Shown here in pieces: positions 36,713-47,689 of a DNA stretch of 64,000 nt; the first letter of the stretch is position 1, and each line of letters opens with the position of its first letter. The position numbers and the translations under genes are program-made. This DNA comes from Rhizomys pruinosus. Its lineage: Eukaryota > Chordata > Mammalia > Rodentia > Spalacidae. Where the stretch lies: the NCBI GenBank assembly GCA_009823505.1, contig VZQC01008079.1, positions 72,096-136,095 on the forward strand, given 5' to 3'. The notes under the pieces were generated by a model, which saw nothing but the letters and a program-made list of their open reading frames with translations, made no database searches and had not been told where the DNA came from.

Positions 36713-37612
36713 ATTTTTCAAATGAAAATGAGAAACTTTGGAATCTATTAGAATTCTTACAAATCATTTAAATAACTGTCTGCTTCTGGGTTAAAAGAAT
36801 TCCTCAAATTCCCTTGTTCTGTTCCTTTCTTTTATGATGTTATAAAAGTTATTAGATTTTCTGTCTAGCCTAAAGCAATAGATAGGAGCAGGAGACATGA
36901 TGAGCTCAGAGGAAAATGATCATGAACAAATTCACCTGAGGAATATCTCTAGAGGGAAAGGAATCTTAATAGTGTTTGTCTTACTTTTCATCATATTTGA
37001 TTATTTACCACCAATCCCCTAGAATATTCACTTCAGAGTTACTCATAATGACACTAAGATATACTACAGTGTTCTAGAACTAAGGGATGAAGATCTAGAA
37101 TTCTACTAGACCATCTTTTATTTCAGTCATTCAAAGAAATTATGCTTGCTTCATATGTAGAAATAAATTCTATTGGAATATGTTGGCAGAAATATAATAT
37201 AGCCAGGTCCACTTAAATTTTGTGTCCCAAGAAAGCAGCACTTAGATTAGTGAATGGTGCATAGAGAATGGTTATAGTTCTGCCAAAATATCACCTATGA
37301 TTAAACCTCATCATAATGGAGATCCCTGTATTTACTTAAAAAAAGAGAAGCAAAGATCATAACCTCAGATACAAGGAAGAGTAATTTAAGAGAAATAAAT
37401 TTAAATATATTTTCATTTTACTTGAGTTATTTTTTAAATATTTAGGACTTTATCACTATGCAGTTAAGCACCTAGAGTTTAAAGAGATACAACAAGTTCT
37501 AGGGTAGGGTATTGAATGACTCAACATAGCCACAGGATGACAGGACATTCAAGGAGAAATTGGATGTCTATGGATTCAGTTATATATATTTTCTCACCAT
37601 TACAGCTCTTTT
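36713..37612. other. No recognised feature
   Basis: AT-rich DNA without a named repeat or exon. Confidence 0.5.
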
Positions 37613-37807
37613 AACATGAATCATATAAAATCTAGATGTAGATAAAAATTATAGTATAGTATAATTTTTGTTATCTACATCTAGATTTTATAAGATTTAA
37701 ACATGAATCATATAAAATGATATAACATGAACCATATAAAATCTAGATGTAGATAACAAAAAATATAATTTTAGTTATCTACATCTAGATTTTATGTGAT
37801 TCATGTT
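37613..37807. repeat. Two adjacent snap-back palindromes sharing one arm sequence
   Basis: Palindrome 1 has arms 37624-37653 and 37660-37692, separated by about 6 bases. Palindrome 2 has arms 37724-37757 and 37774-37807 (34 bp, two mismatches) around a 16-base loop. All four arms carry the core ctagatgtagata or its complement and begin or end with aacatgaa. A further partial arm is at 37699-37718. The outer ends (37613 and 37807) are also inverted repeats, so the whole unit could fold as one structure. It may be a fold-back or MITE-like element; the family is unknown. Confidence 0.85.
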
Positions 37808-38272
37808 GTGAAGGAAGAAGCTAATCAGTAGTGAAGAAAAACATAAGACAACACCACAAATCTGCAATCCCTGCTTTCTCCCTGTCTTCTTTTAAGGGAA
37901 AGACCAATGATCCACTATAGGGTACTGGTTGGCAAAATTTTATTTTCTATACTGCAGCAAATAACACTCTGTGCTTTCCAGGTGAGCAGTGATCTCTGTT
38001 ACACGTTACTTGTTTTCTGCTTGTTTATATATGTTTTACCAGAAAAATAATTTTACCTTGAACATGATATAAAAATAGCCACTTATCAGCTGTTTAGCAC
38101 AGACTGAAGTTTACTGACCCTTGGTCAAGGCTATTAACAAAAAAGAGTAAGCTAATAAATGTCACTTCAGTAACAAAAATCTGTGAAAAAAAAGAAAATC
38201 CTATCTGTTATTAGCAAGATATAATTCAGGACAATCAATGCCACAAGCCACCCAGCCGGGATGTCTTTCACC
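37808..38272. other. No recognised feature
   Basis: Single-copy-looking sequence between the palindromes and the probable LTR. Confidence 0.5.
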
Positions 38273-38273
38273 T

Positions 38274-39265
38274 GTGGGAGAATCAAAGTCTTGCACAGGA
38301 GGGTACAGATTAGGCGAAATAAATGAATATGACACCAGAGAGAGTTTTTGAATCTAGTGCACCTTTACTGAAATCAAGTTAAGTTTTATACAGGTAGGAG
38401 GGGGGAAGGGTCGAGGTGACAGGCAGGGGATTTGCATATCCTCGGGAGCACAGGGCTTATTGCCTTTGCACCTGGGTTGCAAGGCCAGCTTTTAGATAAA
38501 TTTGTACATCAATGAAAGTTTTTACTGCTCACACTGTCTTGATAAGCAATAAAACAGTAGTCCTAGAATCACAAGCCATTAGCAGTCTTTGTCTCTTTTG
38601 AAGTTCCAATTAGTGTTTTTTACCTTTCCAGGGGCTAGAGCTTTCTCAAGGCTTTTTGTTATCTCGAGGTTGTGATTTAAGTTGCAAGCCTGAGAAAGGG
38701 GGCCTTTCAGCTCTCCATAAATTACACAGTGTTTTTCTTAAAGGAGAAATCCCTGCCATGTGCCTCTAACTAAGTGTTACACTTTAATATGTATAATTGT
38801 AACTAAACTTTCTTACTAGTTTTATTAGATGTAGCTTTCTGCTCAAAGGACTGAGTCTTATTATTATTAAGTTTGGAAGGACATTTTTATTAGTAGTAAC
38901 TAACCTATGATCTCACTTAGTGTAATGTCTACAATATACTTTTAGGATAAAGGAGCCTTTAAATGTTGTATCTCTGTATGATTTTACTTAGGTTCATGAG
39001 GCTTCTGTTTGCCTGAATTGTTTTTAAACATGTTTAACTGTCCCTTGTCTGGGACTGAGGTTGTGCTGAGCTCGGGAGGAGTGTCAAAAGGCAATGTACA
39101 AAGTCCAACACTCATGAAGCATAACATCTTTGTAATGCATCGTGATCTTAGAAGCTGAGACCGGGTACTCTGTCACTGACCACCAGGGAGCTTAACCTCG
39201 CAAGGTTCTTATCTCCTCATCCGTTGTTATGTTCACACAGACGACGCCGGAGTTGGTGTGACACA
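38274..39265 (-). mobile_element. Probable endogenous retrovirus LTR (boundaries uncertain)
   Basis: On the minus strand the sequence has the layout of an LTR: it begins tgtgtcacacc, contains a TATA box (tataaaac, plus-strand complement near 38383-38391), then an R/U5-like segment (gactctctctggtg-type pyrimidine stretch and cattcatttatttcgcc), and ends ctcccaca. No internal retroviral coding region is attached. I could not confirm a target duplication, so the ends are approximate. Confidence 0.5.
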
Positions 39266-40160
39266 TCAAGGCCCTGCTGTCGAAGACCTGATGTAAGCAT
39301 GGGAAAGATGCATTGAGACCGCACTTGCAAGTGTATAGTTGGTCTCTGGAATACTAGAGAGTGTTACCAAAGGCCACTAAACCAATAAAGCAAATATAGG
39401 TCTCCCTGAGTAAAGCAAGACTCCTCCATCAGCACCAGCTACACCTCACTTGCCTGGAAATACTGTGCATCAGTGGCAGCCACATGCCTGTATATCCCAA
39501 ATCTAATTACTATTAATTATTAATTATTAGCTCTCTCCTTGGAGGAATAACTCACGGTTGATGCCACAAGCTTACATCCTCTAGTGGTTAGGAGATGTTA
39601 TAAGCCACAGTAAGACCCTGACATATTTAACAGAAAAAACGTAATGCATGGATTAACATACCATACAAACATCTGTGTCTCTACCAAAGTAACCTACCAT
39701 ATGGTACATAACAGTACCGTAACAATTAGTACTGTTTAAATACCTATATATCTAATTACTTGTGCTTCATTAGTAGGATTGAAAGGTTATTCCTGGACAA
39801 ACTGTCAGCCCATGAAAGGAAACAGCCAGAATTGACCAGAGTCCAAGACGTCAGCTCCAGAGAAAGTAGACTGTTTTGCTTCTTGTCCACCTGTGCCCCT
39901 TTTCTAAGCCTAGGGAACAATCTACGGAAGAGGGGGCATGATAGAATGTAAGGGCTGTGATTGAGGTGAATGACGAAACTACAGCAATATAGTCTGGACA
40001 CTCATCTGATCAACTTGATTGCAAGCCCCCCAGCTGGATGGTGGGACCCTTGGGCTGTATGGGTTTGGGCACAACTGCTTGCAAATTGCTTTTACATGAA
40101 GGATGCTTGTACTCATAAATTATTACTTATTGTTAAAAAATGAAAAAAAAATAAAGAAGT
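39266..40160 (+). mobile_element. Element X, copy 2 (5'-truncated, A-rich end)
   Basis: Sense copy. Landmarks: ggccctgctgtcgaagacc, accaataaagc (39387-39391 region), gatgccacaagcttacatcc, taggattgaaaggttattcc and tgcttgtactcataaattatt. It ends in an A-rich stretch (aaaaaaaaataaagaag) without the L1 3' segment. The start abuts the LTR. Confidence 0.75.
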
Positions 40161-40625
40161 AATAAAAAAACTCTCTTAAATTGATAAGGAGAAAATAATA
40201 ATGATTGTCAGATAATAGAGACAGCCAACCATAGTCTAACTATAGGCCATGTACGATTATTGAGTTGTTATGGATAACAATATAGTTAATTGTTTCATGT
40301 ATTATCAATTAATGCAATAACACAGCAATTAGAAATTAATTATAATCAAATCTAACAATAGACTTTACAGACAAGTAGATGAAGGAAATAAAATGCATAA
40401 TTAAGTAATGAAAATGTTTCTGTTGAAAAATTAATCAAAACTGAGTTAATTTGGGGGTTTTAGAAAATCTTTACATTGTCACCTTAACCCATAGGAAGAA
40501 GGATGAGATCACGTTGTGTAAAAGCCCTAAGTATGTGTTTTCTCTCCCTGATTCCAAGTTGAAGCCAAGTAAACAGAGAAATTAAAATTACACCTGCCCT
40601 TTCTCTAACATTTTCCCAGTATTAT
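40161..40625. other. No recognised feature
   Basis: AT-rich DNA without a named repeat. Confidence 0.5.
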
Positions 40626-40627
40626 TA

Positions 40628-40760
40628 TTATTTTTTTGTCTTTTTGAGACAGGGTCTCCCTGTAGTCCCATCTGTCCTGGAACTCACTCTGTAGACCAGG
40701 CTGGCCTTGAACTCACAAAGATCCACCTGCCTCTGCCTCCCAAGTGCTAGGATTAAACCC
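40628..40760 (-). mobile_element. B1 SINE, missing its head
   Basis: Reverse copy: tttttgagacagggtctccctg to caagtgctaggattaaa. The gccgggcgtggtgg head is missing. Flanks cccagtattatta and cccagtagtattt suggest a target duplication, so truncation was at insertion. Confidence 0.88.
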
Positions 40761-41049
40761 AGTAGTATTTTTCATATGCCCTGGTAGTGAGTTCTGTGAG
40801 TATGATCTGGAGATAGATGGGTAACTGTTTTAAAACTTTTAAGGTCATGGTTACTGTCTTGTATTTTTAAAAATGCTATAGAGGAGTGGGCTGAAATGAG
40901 AGCTCAATGGTTAAGAAAGATTCCTTCACGTCCATAGGGTCCAATCCAAGTACCCATTTTGGACAGCTCACAATTGCCTGTAACTCTAGGTCTATGAGAT
41001 CTGATGCCCTGTCCTGGCCCCCACAGTTTCCTGAATACAAGTGGTATAC

Positions 41050-41165
41050 ACAGATATATATATATATATATATCATAATACTAATATACATAATATATAA
41101 TATATAGTAAGTATTATAGATTAGTATGAGATATGAATGAGAAGGAGAGAGAGAGAGAGAGAAAT
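41050..41165. repeat. TA-rich and GA-rich simple repeats
   Basis: A (TA)n run around 41055-41075, TA-rich sequence, then (GA)n at about 41145-41162. Confidence 0.85.
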
Positions 41166-42374
41166 ACATCATTTGAAAATTGTCTGAATGCTTATATTTA
41201 TTTAAGGTATTTGTCTTTAAGTCCCCGGAACTGAAGAGTGACCCTGATCCTTCATGTTTATTAGGCAAGTGCTATACCATAATTGAGTTTAAAATTTTTC
41301 TATTTCTTGTGTTCCCTATATTTTCTTAAGTTAGCTTGAGTGATAGAAAAATCCTCTCATAAAAAGGTATTGCAAAACATAGAAATCCTTATATCTCAAG
41401 GTAATCAATGTCTAATCCTTAAAGTCTGGTAAGGGAGGGGAGATTCCCTGAAGGTAGGTCTCACTGTATCACAAATTTTCCCATGGGAAAGATGGAGAAT
41501 TTTCCAGGTATCTGACAAACTTATCCAATCATTTCCCTTTGATATTTACTAATATTTTAATCAAAAAGTAATTGATACAGCTCCACACTAAGTGAGAAAG
41601 CTTTGGACTTACTGTTATGATTACTATTTTTTCCTCAAAATATATTTTTTATTTTGTATAAAACAGCCCAACAAAAATATTCCCCACTGTACATAAACCT
41701 ATATACAAAATATAGAATATCTTTAATATTTTTCTTTTATATGACAACACATAGTATATGCAAAGAGATGGCATAAAGCTGGCTGGGTATACATACCTTG
41801 TTCTGCATTCCTGGTCATTCCATCCACAGTCTGACTCCTCTCAATCATGCATATCTGTCTTGGGAGTGGTACTATAAAAGTAATGCTTACTAAATACAAA
41901 ATTTTCACCATGAAAAATCATAATATCGTTGAAAGGTTATGTTGGATTTCAGAAATATTTGCCTTAATTTTAAATAAAGCCTCCCAAACTATGGGGTTTA
42001 TGACATCCTGCTTATAGAAGTAAACATCTACTTAAGACATTGTCAAATTCTGTTTAGTATCTTCTCATGTCCCCTCCCACCCTAGGAAGGTCAACAACCA
42101 TCTGATTTTTTCTGTATCTAATGATTTATTCTTTTCTGGCTTTTAACAAAGGAAGAACTCTTATGATTTAAATAAACTGTTTTTTAAGGCCCAGAGTTTT
42201 ATGTTTCAACATTACATATTATTGTATTCCCACATAAAGAATCACTCTTTTATGAAAGAAAAGTTTTAAAGCCTACAAATGGAAACACTTTCTTCTTTAA
42301 AAATTTAAATTGAATTTAAATGCACAAAACCAAGCACAGGCACTTTCCAAAAACCAAAACTAAAGCCAAATCAC
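41166..42374. other. No recognised feature; may include pseudogene 3' UTR
   Basis: The part nearest 42374 (back to roughly 42100) may be the 3' UTR of the Zbtb44 retrocopy, read on the minus strand. I found no poly(A) end that would fix its limit. Confidence 0.4.
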
Positions 42375-42384
42375 ACAATTAACT

Positions 42385-43812
42385 CAACAGTTATATACAA
42401 CAGCTCTGATTTAGCGGTGACCTTGGCAAAAACACTGGTCTTTGGTTGTTCTTGGAATCCTTCCTCCTTTTCTGAAAGCCCACCAAGAGACCCCAGAGGC
42501 AAAGGGATTTCACAATTCTGGGTTGAGGAAACTTGCAGGACTTCAGGCATTTGAACAGAAGTGTTGCTTTCAATACTGTGTTTGCCAAGATTTTACTCTT
42601 CTTGCTCCCGATTTAAGTAGTCTGGTACTAAGAAATGACTTCATGCTTTAGGAAATGGATCTGTAGCAAGTAAGCCCTGGTAAACATTACCCTCACAGTA
42701 GTCACACTGAAATTGTTTAATTCCTGAGTGGATAAGGATGCATTGTTTCAAGTTCTGTATATGGTGAATTGTACCCCTAAAGTTGAACACTGAAAAGTTC
42801 TGCCTCGACGATTTGGACTTGGTCATTTTGTACTGCTGGCAAAAGGAACAGTGCAGAGTTAATGGGAATACTGAACACTTTCCAATCTGTCATCATCATC
42901 CTCATGAACATTGGTGCCAGATGTACTTAGGAGTATAGGAAGCCCTTCTGTAACCCCTTCATCTACTGAGCCTATAGAGGAAGACAGAATACTTATCAGA
43001 AGTTCCTCTTGGACTTGTTCACTTTCTGACACTGACTTCTGACCAATCAGTGAGTTCTGATATGTACTGACAGGCTAGGGTACTTTGACCCTGATATCTT
43101 CTTCAGTATCCACAAACAAGGTAGTTTTGTGGTCTCACAAGTCACACAATTAAGCATTCTTCTACCTGTCTCAGATGGGCCAGGTAATTCTAATGTCCAG
43201 TATTTTCTGCCTTCTTAGTTTTCTCAGGCCAAGTTATTTAAACAATCTCAAAAGAGAAAGTCCAGGGAAAATGTAATGTTCCTCATAGGAAGCTGAAGAA
43301 TTCAAAATCTGGGGTGAACTTGTCTATGTCCTTACACGACTCTCTGGAGACATAACAATGTAGGTTTTGCATTTTTTTTTTTTTTGCATGGTTTCCAGCA
43401 GACAGGAATGGTTCTTTCCACCACACTTCATTCTGAAGACACTGGAGAATTGTTTCAATTTCAAGTAGTAAAATTGTGGTTAGAATTACTTTCATATCCA
43501 GCATCTTGGCCTTTTTCTTTTTTCTATTGGGTATCTTCCATAAGGTGTTTGCTTTCATGAATTCTGAGCGGGTGCTGGCAACACTAAACATTTGCATGTA
43601 ATTAGCTGCAGCTAGAACATCAATATTATTTCTGTGGTAACCCAGAGAGGCTGTGCAAGCATATTCTGAAAGGAGTATGAAGCCAGTAACTGTCACGTGA
43701 TGCAGATCTAACACATTTTCCTTCTCATCCTCTGGTTGGCCTACAAGATTGATGGGAAAAAAGTCACTGAAAGCTGCTAGTACAATCTTATGAGCCAACA
43801 AGGTTTCTTTCT
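42385..43812 (-). pseudogene. Zbtb44-ps: Processed pseudogene of the BTB-zinc finger gene Zbtb44
   Basis: On the minus strand, without introns, the sequence follows the ZBTB44 (BTBD15) protein. From about 43812 it gives the BTB domain from AHKIVLAAFSDFF through VLDLHHVTVTGFI and NYMQMFSVAST (43560-43800). A frameshifted linker follows, with a YVSRES/VMSPES-type segment near 43350. After a gap comes the LPGPSET region (about 43175), the SSIGSVDEG region (about 42950), the first zinc finger (IQNLKQ, LIHSGIKQFQCDYC; 42690-42760) and the C-terminal tail (42400-42620). Several frameshifts and stops break it. The N-terminal third of BTB is absent, cut at the (TTTC)n tract. Zinc fingers after the second are missing, by deletion or because the parent transcript was an isoform lacking them. 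Identification is from recall of the family. Confidence 0.85.
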
Positions 43813-43838
43813 CTCTTTTTTCTTTCTTTCTTTCTTTT

Positions 43839-43877
<39 letters not shown>

Positions 43878-43981
43878 CTCTCTCTCTCTTTCTTCCTTTC
43901 TTTCTTTTCTTTTTTCTTTTCTTTCTTTCTTTCTTTCTTTCTTTCTCTCTCTCTCTTTCCTTCTTTCTTTCTCTTTCTTTC
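43801..43981. repeat. (TTTC)n microsatellite with CT interruptions
   Basis: About 180 bases of TTTC units with two TCTC runs. It borders the broken 5' end of the pseudogene. The lysine/arginine-rich end of the 242-codon frame at 43283-44011 comes from this repeat. Confidence 0.95.
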
Positions 43982-43984
43982 ACA

Positions 43985-44300
43985 ATTTTTGTTGATTTTT
44001 ATGTGTCTCATGCATAATTTTTCAGTCGTTCTTAATCACCTTCATACCCATTTCCATTGGCACCCTCCTGCAGCTCCTCCCCACCAGTTTACACATTCTA
44101 TCATTTCTGCTAGAGTCCATTGTGCCAAACAAATTTCCTCACCTATCCCTCAGTGCCAGCTCATCCCCTGACCTCTAGTCAACCTATCCAGAGTCCCTTT
44201 CCTAAAGAAGGGAGTCCCACAAGATTTTTTCCTGGACACAACTAGTGATATCATAAATAATGTCCATTATTTCATAGAAGCATATTTAGTTTCCCAGACA
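43985..44300 (-). mobile_element. Possible L1 3' UTR remnant
   Basis: The plus strand starts tttttgttgatttttatgtgtctcatgca, similar in layout to reversed L1 3' ends elsewhere here. The rest does not clearly match, so this is tentative. Confidence 0.3.
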
Positions 44301-44418
44301 TCTAATGGAAGTGGGAAGAGGAGCTAATAGTAAAGGTTTTCACACTCATCTTTTTCCTCTTCTACAGATGATCTTCAAGGAATCAAATGAATCAGAAATG
44401 CCCAGCTGGTGGTATGGC

Positions 44419-44448
44419 AGCTCCTCCTCCTCCTCCTCCTCCTCATCC
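44419..44448. repeat. (CTC)n microsatellite
   Basis: About nine CTC/TCC units. Confidence 0.9.
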
Positions 44449-44964
44449 CTGCCAGCACAAGGTAACAAAGCCTCTGAGACAATCTTCTGGGAAGGGGCTC
44501 TTCTCCTCTCTTAGGAGCATCAGGAAGACTAAAGGGGGGGGGAGGAGGAGACAGAAGGTTGGGAGGGACCCATAGCCATTCATGATTACTTTTCTTACAA
44601 TTAAACATAACTTATATAATTTTTGTAATCTAGTACATCGTTTTGCTTGACCTAGTCTTTTTAAATATTTTACACTTGGACATGTGTGGCTAGGAACTAA
44701 TATCAAATTGTCTGTTGTTATAAAACTTTAATTTTTAAATGTTGATTAGTCCTTTCATTATATGTACTATTTCTTCCAATATATTCTCATTCCCAGTCAC
44801 ATTCTGAGCCAAAGCATTATGCTAAAATCATCAGAATCATAATCTAAAATTGCATTAAAGTGCACCATGGGGAGGAGGGTAAGGACCTCAGAAATAAATA
44901 ATGAGTACTTGAAAAGTGGCCAGGATGTCAGAAAATGTCTTAAAGGGCCAAATTTTTTTTGTTT

Positions 44965-45130
44965 GTTTTTTTCTTTGTCTTCTTTTGAGACAGGGTCTCC
45001 TGTTAGCCCAGCTGTCCTGGAACTCCTCTTTAGACCAGGTCAGGCGCTTGGACATACTCACAAAGATACCTCCGTGGCTTACTGCCCTCCGAGTGTAGGA
45101 TTAAAGTCTTGCACACCACCATGCCTGGCT
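44965..45130 (-). mobile_element. B1 SINE, nearly full length
   Basis: Reverse copy from ttttgagacagggtctcc to caccaccatgcctggct, with several inserted bases in the middle (gaccaggtcaggcgcttgg). Confidence 0.9.
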
Positions 45131-45149
45131 AGGGAATTTCTTTTCATTT

Positions 45150-45385
45150 CTTTTTATTTTTTTTAATTTTCATTATTTATGTATTGGGATGGGCTTTTGT
45201 TGTGTATTCATTACAATCATCTTTCCATTTCATGTTCATGCTTTTCTATTTCCCTTTTCCCTTCCTCATGCCACCCCACATCCCCACAGCAATCCCAGAT
45301 ACGAGTCGTGCATTCGTTGGTCGCAAGAAATAGAGTCCTAGCTGACTTTCCTCTCAGTTTTTTTTTTCCAATTTTTAACAATTAG
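45150..45385 (-). mobile_element. L1 3' terminal segment fused to element X
   Basis: Reversed L1 3' end (ccaccccacatccccacag, cagatacgagtcgtgcattc) followed on the right by the A-rich tract (plus-strand ttttttttccaatttttaaca) and the end of X. This is the third locus with the same junction. Confidence 0.7.
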
Positions 45386-46430
45386 TGATAAATTTATAGA
45401 GTACAAACATCTTCATCATAAAACCAATTTTGCAAGCAGTTTGTGTCCACACCCCACAGCCCAATGGGTCCACCATCCAGTGGTGGTGGGCTTGTATGTT
45501 TCAAGTCAAGTTGATCCAATTGAGTATCCGAGGACTATATGCATTGGGTAGTTTCACTACCTCACCCTCCTCTACAATCGCTAGCCACTTACAATTTCTG
45601 ACCACACTCCTCCCTTCGGCAGATTGTTCCCCTAAGTGCTTTATTAGCGAAAGGGGCACAGGGTGTGATATGAGAATGCACAAACAGTTCTATTTCTCTC
45701 GGACCTTGTTGTCTGACTCTTGGTCAATTTCTGGCTATTTCCTTTCATGGGCTGACAGTTTTTCTGAGGAAAACCTTTCGAACCTACTAATGAAGCACAA
45801 GCAATAGATATATAAGGTATTTTAAAAGCTACTAATTGTTGTGGTAGATTTACTTTGGATAGGCACAGATGTTTGGATGGTATGTTATCATGAATTACAT
45901 TTTTTCTTGTTAAAATATGACAGGTTCTATGTGAGTATAACATCTCCTAACCATTAGAGGTTGTAAGCTTGTGGCATCAGCCATGGGTTATTCCTCCAAG
46001 GAGAGACGTGAAATTATGCCTAAAATAAAAAAAATAGATGGAAAAAATAATGGCTGCCACTGCTGCACAGTATTTCCATGCAGTTGAGTGTAGTATGCTG
46101 ACGGAGTCTGTCTTGACTCAAGGAGACAACCAATTGCTTTATTGGTTTTAGTGCCTTTGGTAACACTCTCTAAGTATCGGGAGCCATTCCTGTACACTTG
46201 GACGATGTTTGGTCTCAATTACATCATTTGCCCACGTTAACGGTTCAAGTCTTCGAACAGCTCAGGGCCTTATCTGCCTTCTCTTCTTGGCAGGTATCCC
46301 ATGTTTAGAGGCAAGGAGCCCTTTACATTTTTGTAAGGGGCTTGAATCCCCTGGCCAACCATCTCCTATGGGGATTGTAAGAATAAGTCCACTTGCTAGG
46401 AGTGCTCAGAGCTCCTCGCCGTTGATTAAT
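45386..46430 (-). mobile_element. Element X, copy 3
   Basis: Reverse copy aligned with 62985-64000, including gtacaaacatcttcatcataaaacc, ttccccctaag-type sequence, aagcttgtggcatcagcc, tttattggtttt and ccctggccaaccatctcc. It extends further 5' than copy 2. Sequence quality is poor. Confidence 0.7.
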
Positions 46431-47570
46431 GATATTTTGCTCTTAAGTGCATATGCTTAAGGTAAATTTAGTATACTACTATTTTGTTGTGAATAAGAGA
46501 ATAATCCTTTTCACAGTCCTTATGTTATTAGTCAATTAAAAAGGCAGTATTTAAGCAGTTTTTTTAAGAGACTCTACCTCTTATAATAAGTTTGGGCTCT
46601 CCAATTTGCATGAATTGAGAGCCAACAAAGCTTCATCATCATCACCTATTTTCCCTTGTTCTATGGGGAGGGTAAGAAAGTCTCTCATATTTAAAACTTT
46701 GCAGGGCACAGTAGAAGGTAAGTTCGTTAGGACTCATTATAGGAATTAGTTCTCACACAGTTAGGATCCACAGAGGTGTATGATGTTTGTAGCAATCTGG
46801 GCCTTTTCTTTTTTTCTTTCAATGTTCTTTTTTTTTTCTTTCAACCTAATGTTTCAGACTCGTGAGACCAAACCTTTCTGTTGGCACTTTCGAGTACATT
46901 CCATATCCTACTCAATGCAAAGTGTATCTTTTCCCTTTCTCCAGCCATTAAGTTTGTGACATCTTGACCTGTAGGAACATACAGAGTATTTTCCTGTAGT
47001 GAGTTTTAGAGTTTGAATTGCAGGTTTTGACAAAAGTTCTTTATCTATCTGTATCCTGGCATTTTTTATTTTAAGGATTTTGTTTTTTACCCATGAAGCT
47101 CCAGAAGGCAGTTGTATTATACAAACCTGTAATAGAGAGTCAGGTGGAATTCCAAAGCACAGATTTGTCATCAAAATTCACCCATACTGTTTATGGTGAC
47201 GTGTTACTGTATGTGATTAACTGGGGAGCAAACTTAATTTTTAAGTTAAATTATCCTATAGTTAAAAGAGGATCCCTACCAAGAAGATAACTGTACAACA
47301 GAAAAAAAATTTATCAGAGAACATTTGTATGTGCCCAAAGTTATTGTTATACAAAATATAAGTAAAACAAACGTGGACAACAACAATTTATAAAATGATG
47401 TATTAAAACAAATCTGGTAAGATCTAAATAATTAGTGCAAAGAAATCTAAAAAATAAAAATTTTTTAAATATATACATATTTACTTTTTACTAAGTCCCT
47501 AAAAAACCACCATGTAACCTGTAGACAGTGTCGGGCAAAACTGTGATACTTGTTGAACTCACGTCAAATT
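46431..47570. other. Unassigned sequence next to element X
   Basis: Lies 5' of X (in X orientation). The minus strand has partly open frames (for example 46908-47174) but no family I recognise. It may be more of X, an unrelated retroelement, or single-copy DNA with errors. Confidence 0.35.
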
Positions 47571-47689
47571 TAAAAATGCATTAATGGGAATATATACACC
47601 CGGTCCCTTCTCACCCCTCCCGACCCTTTCCTGATCCCATTTCAGTCAGATCATTTCTGATGCTCCAGTCTCTTCTGTCTGTTTGTTCT

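Noticed and set aside
43283..44011. 242-codon open frame on the minus strand
   Set aside because: Its first 80 codons are (TTTC)n repeat and the rest is the frameshifted BTB part of a Zbtb44 retrocopy. It is not an intact gene.
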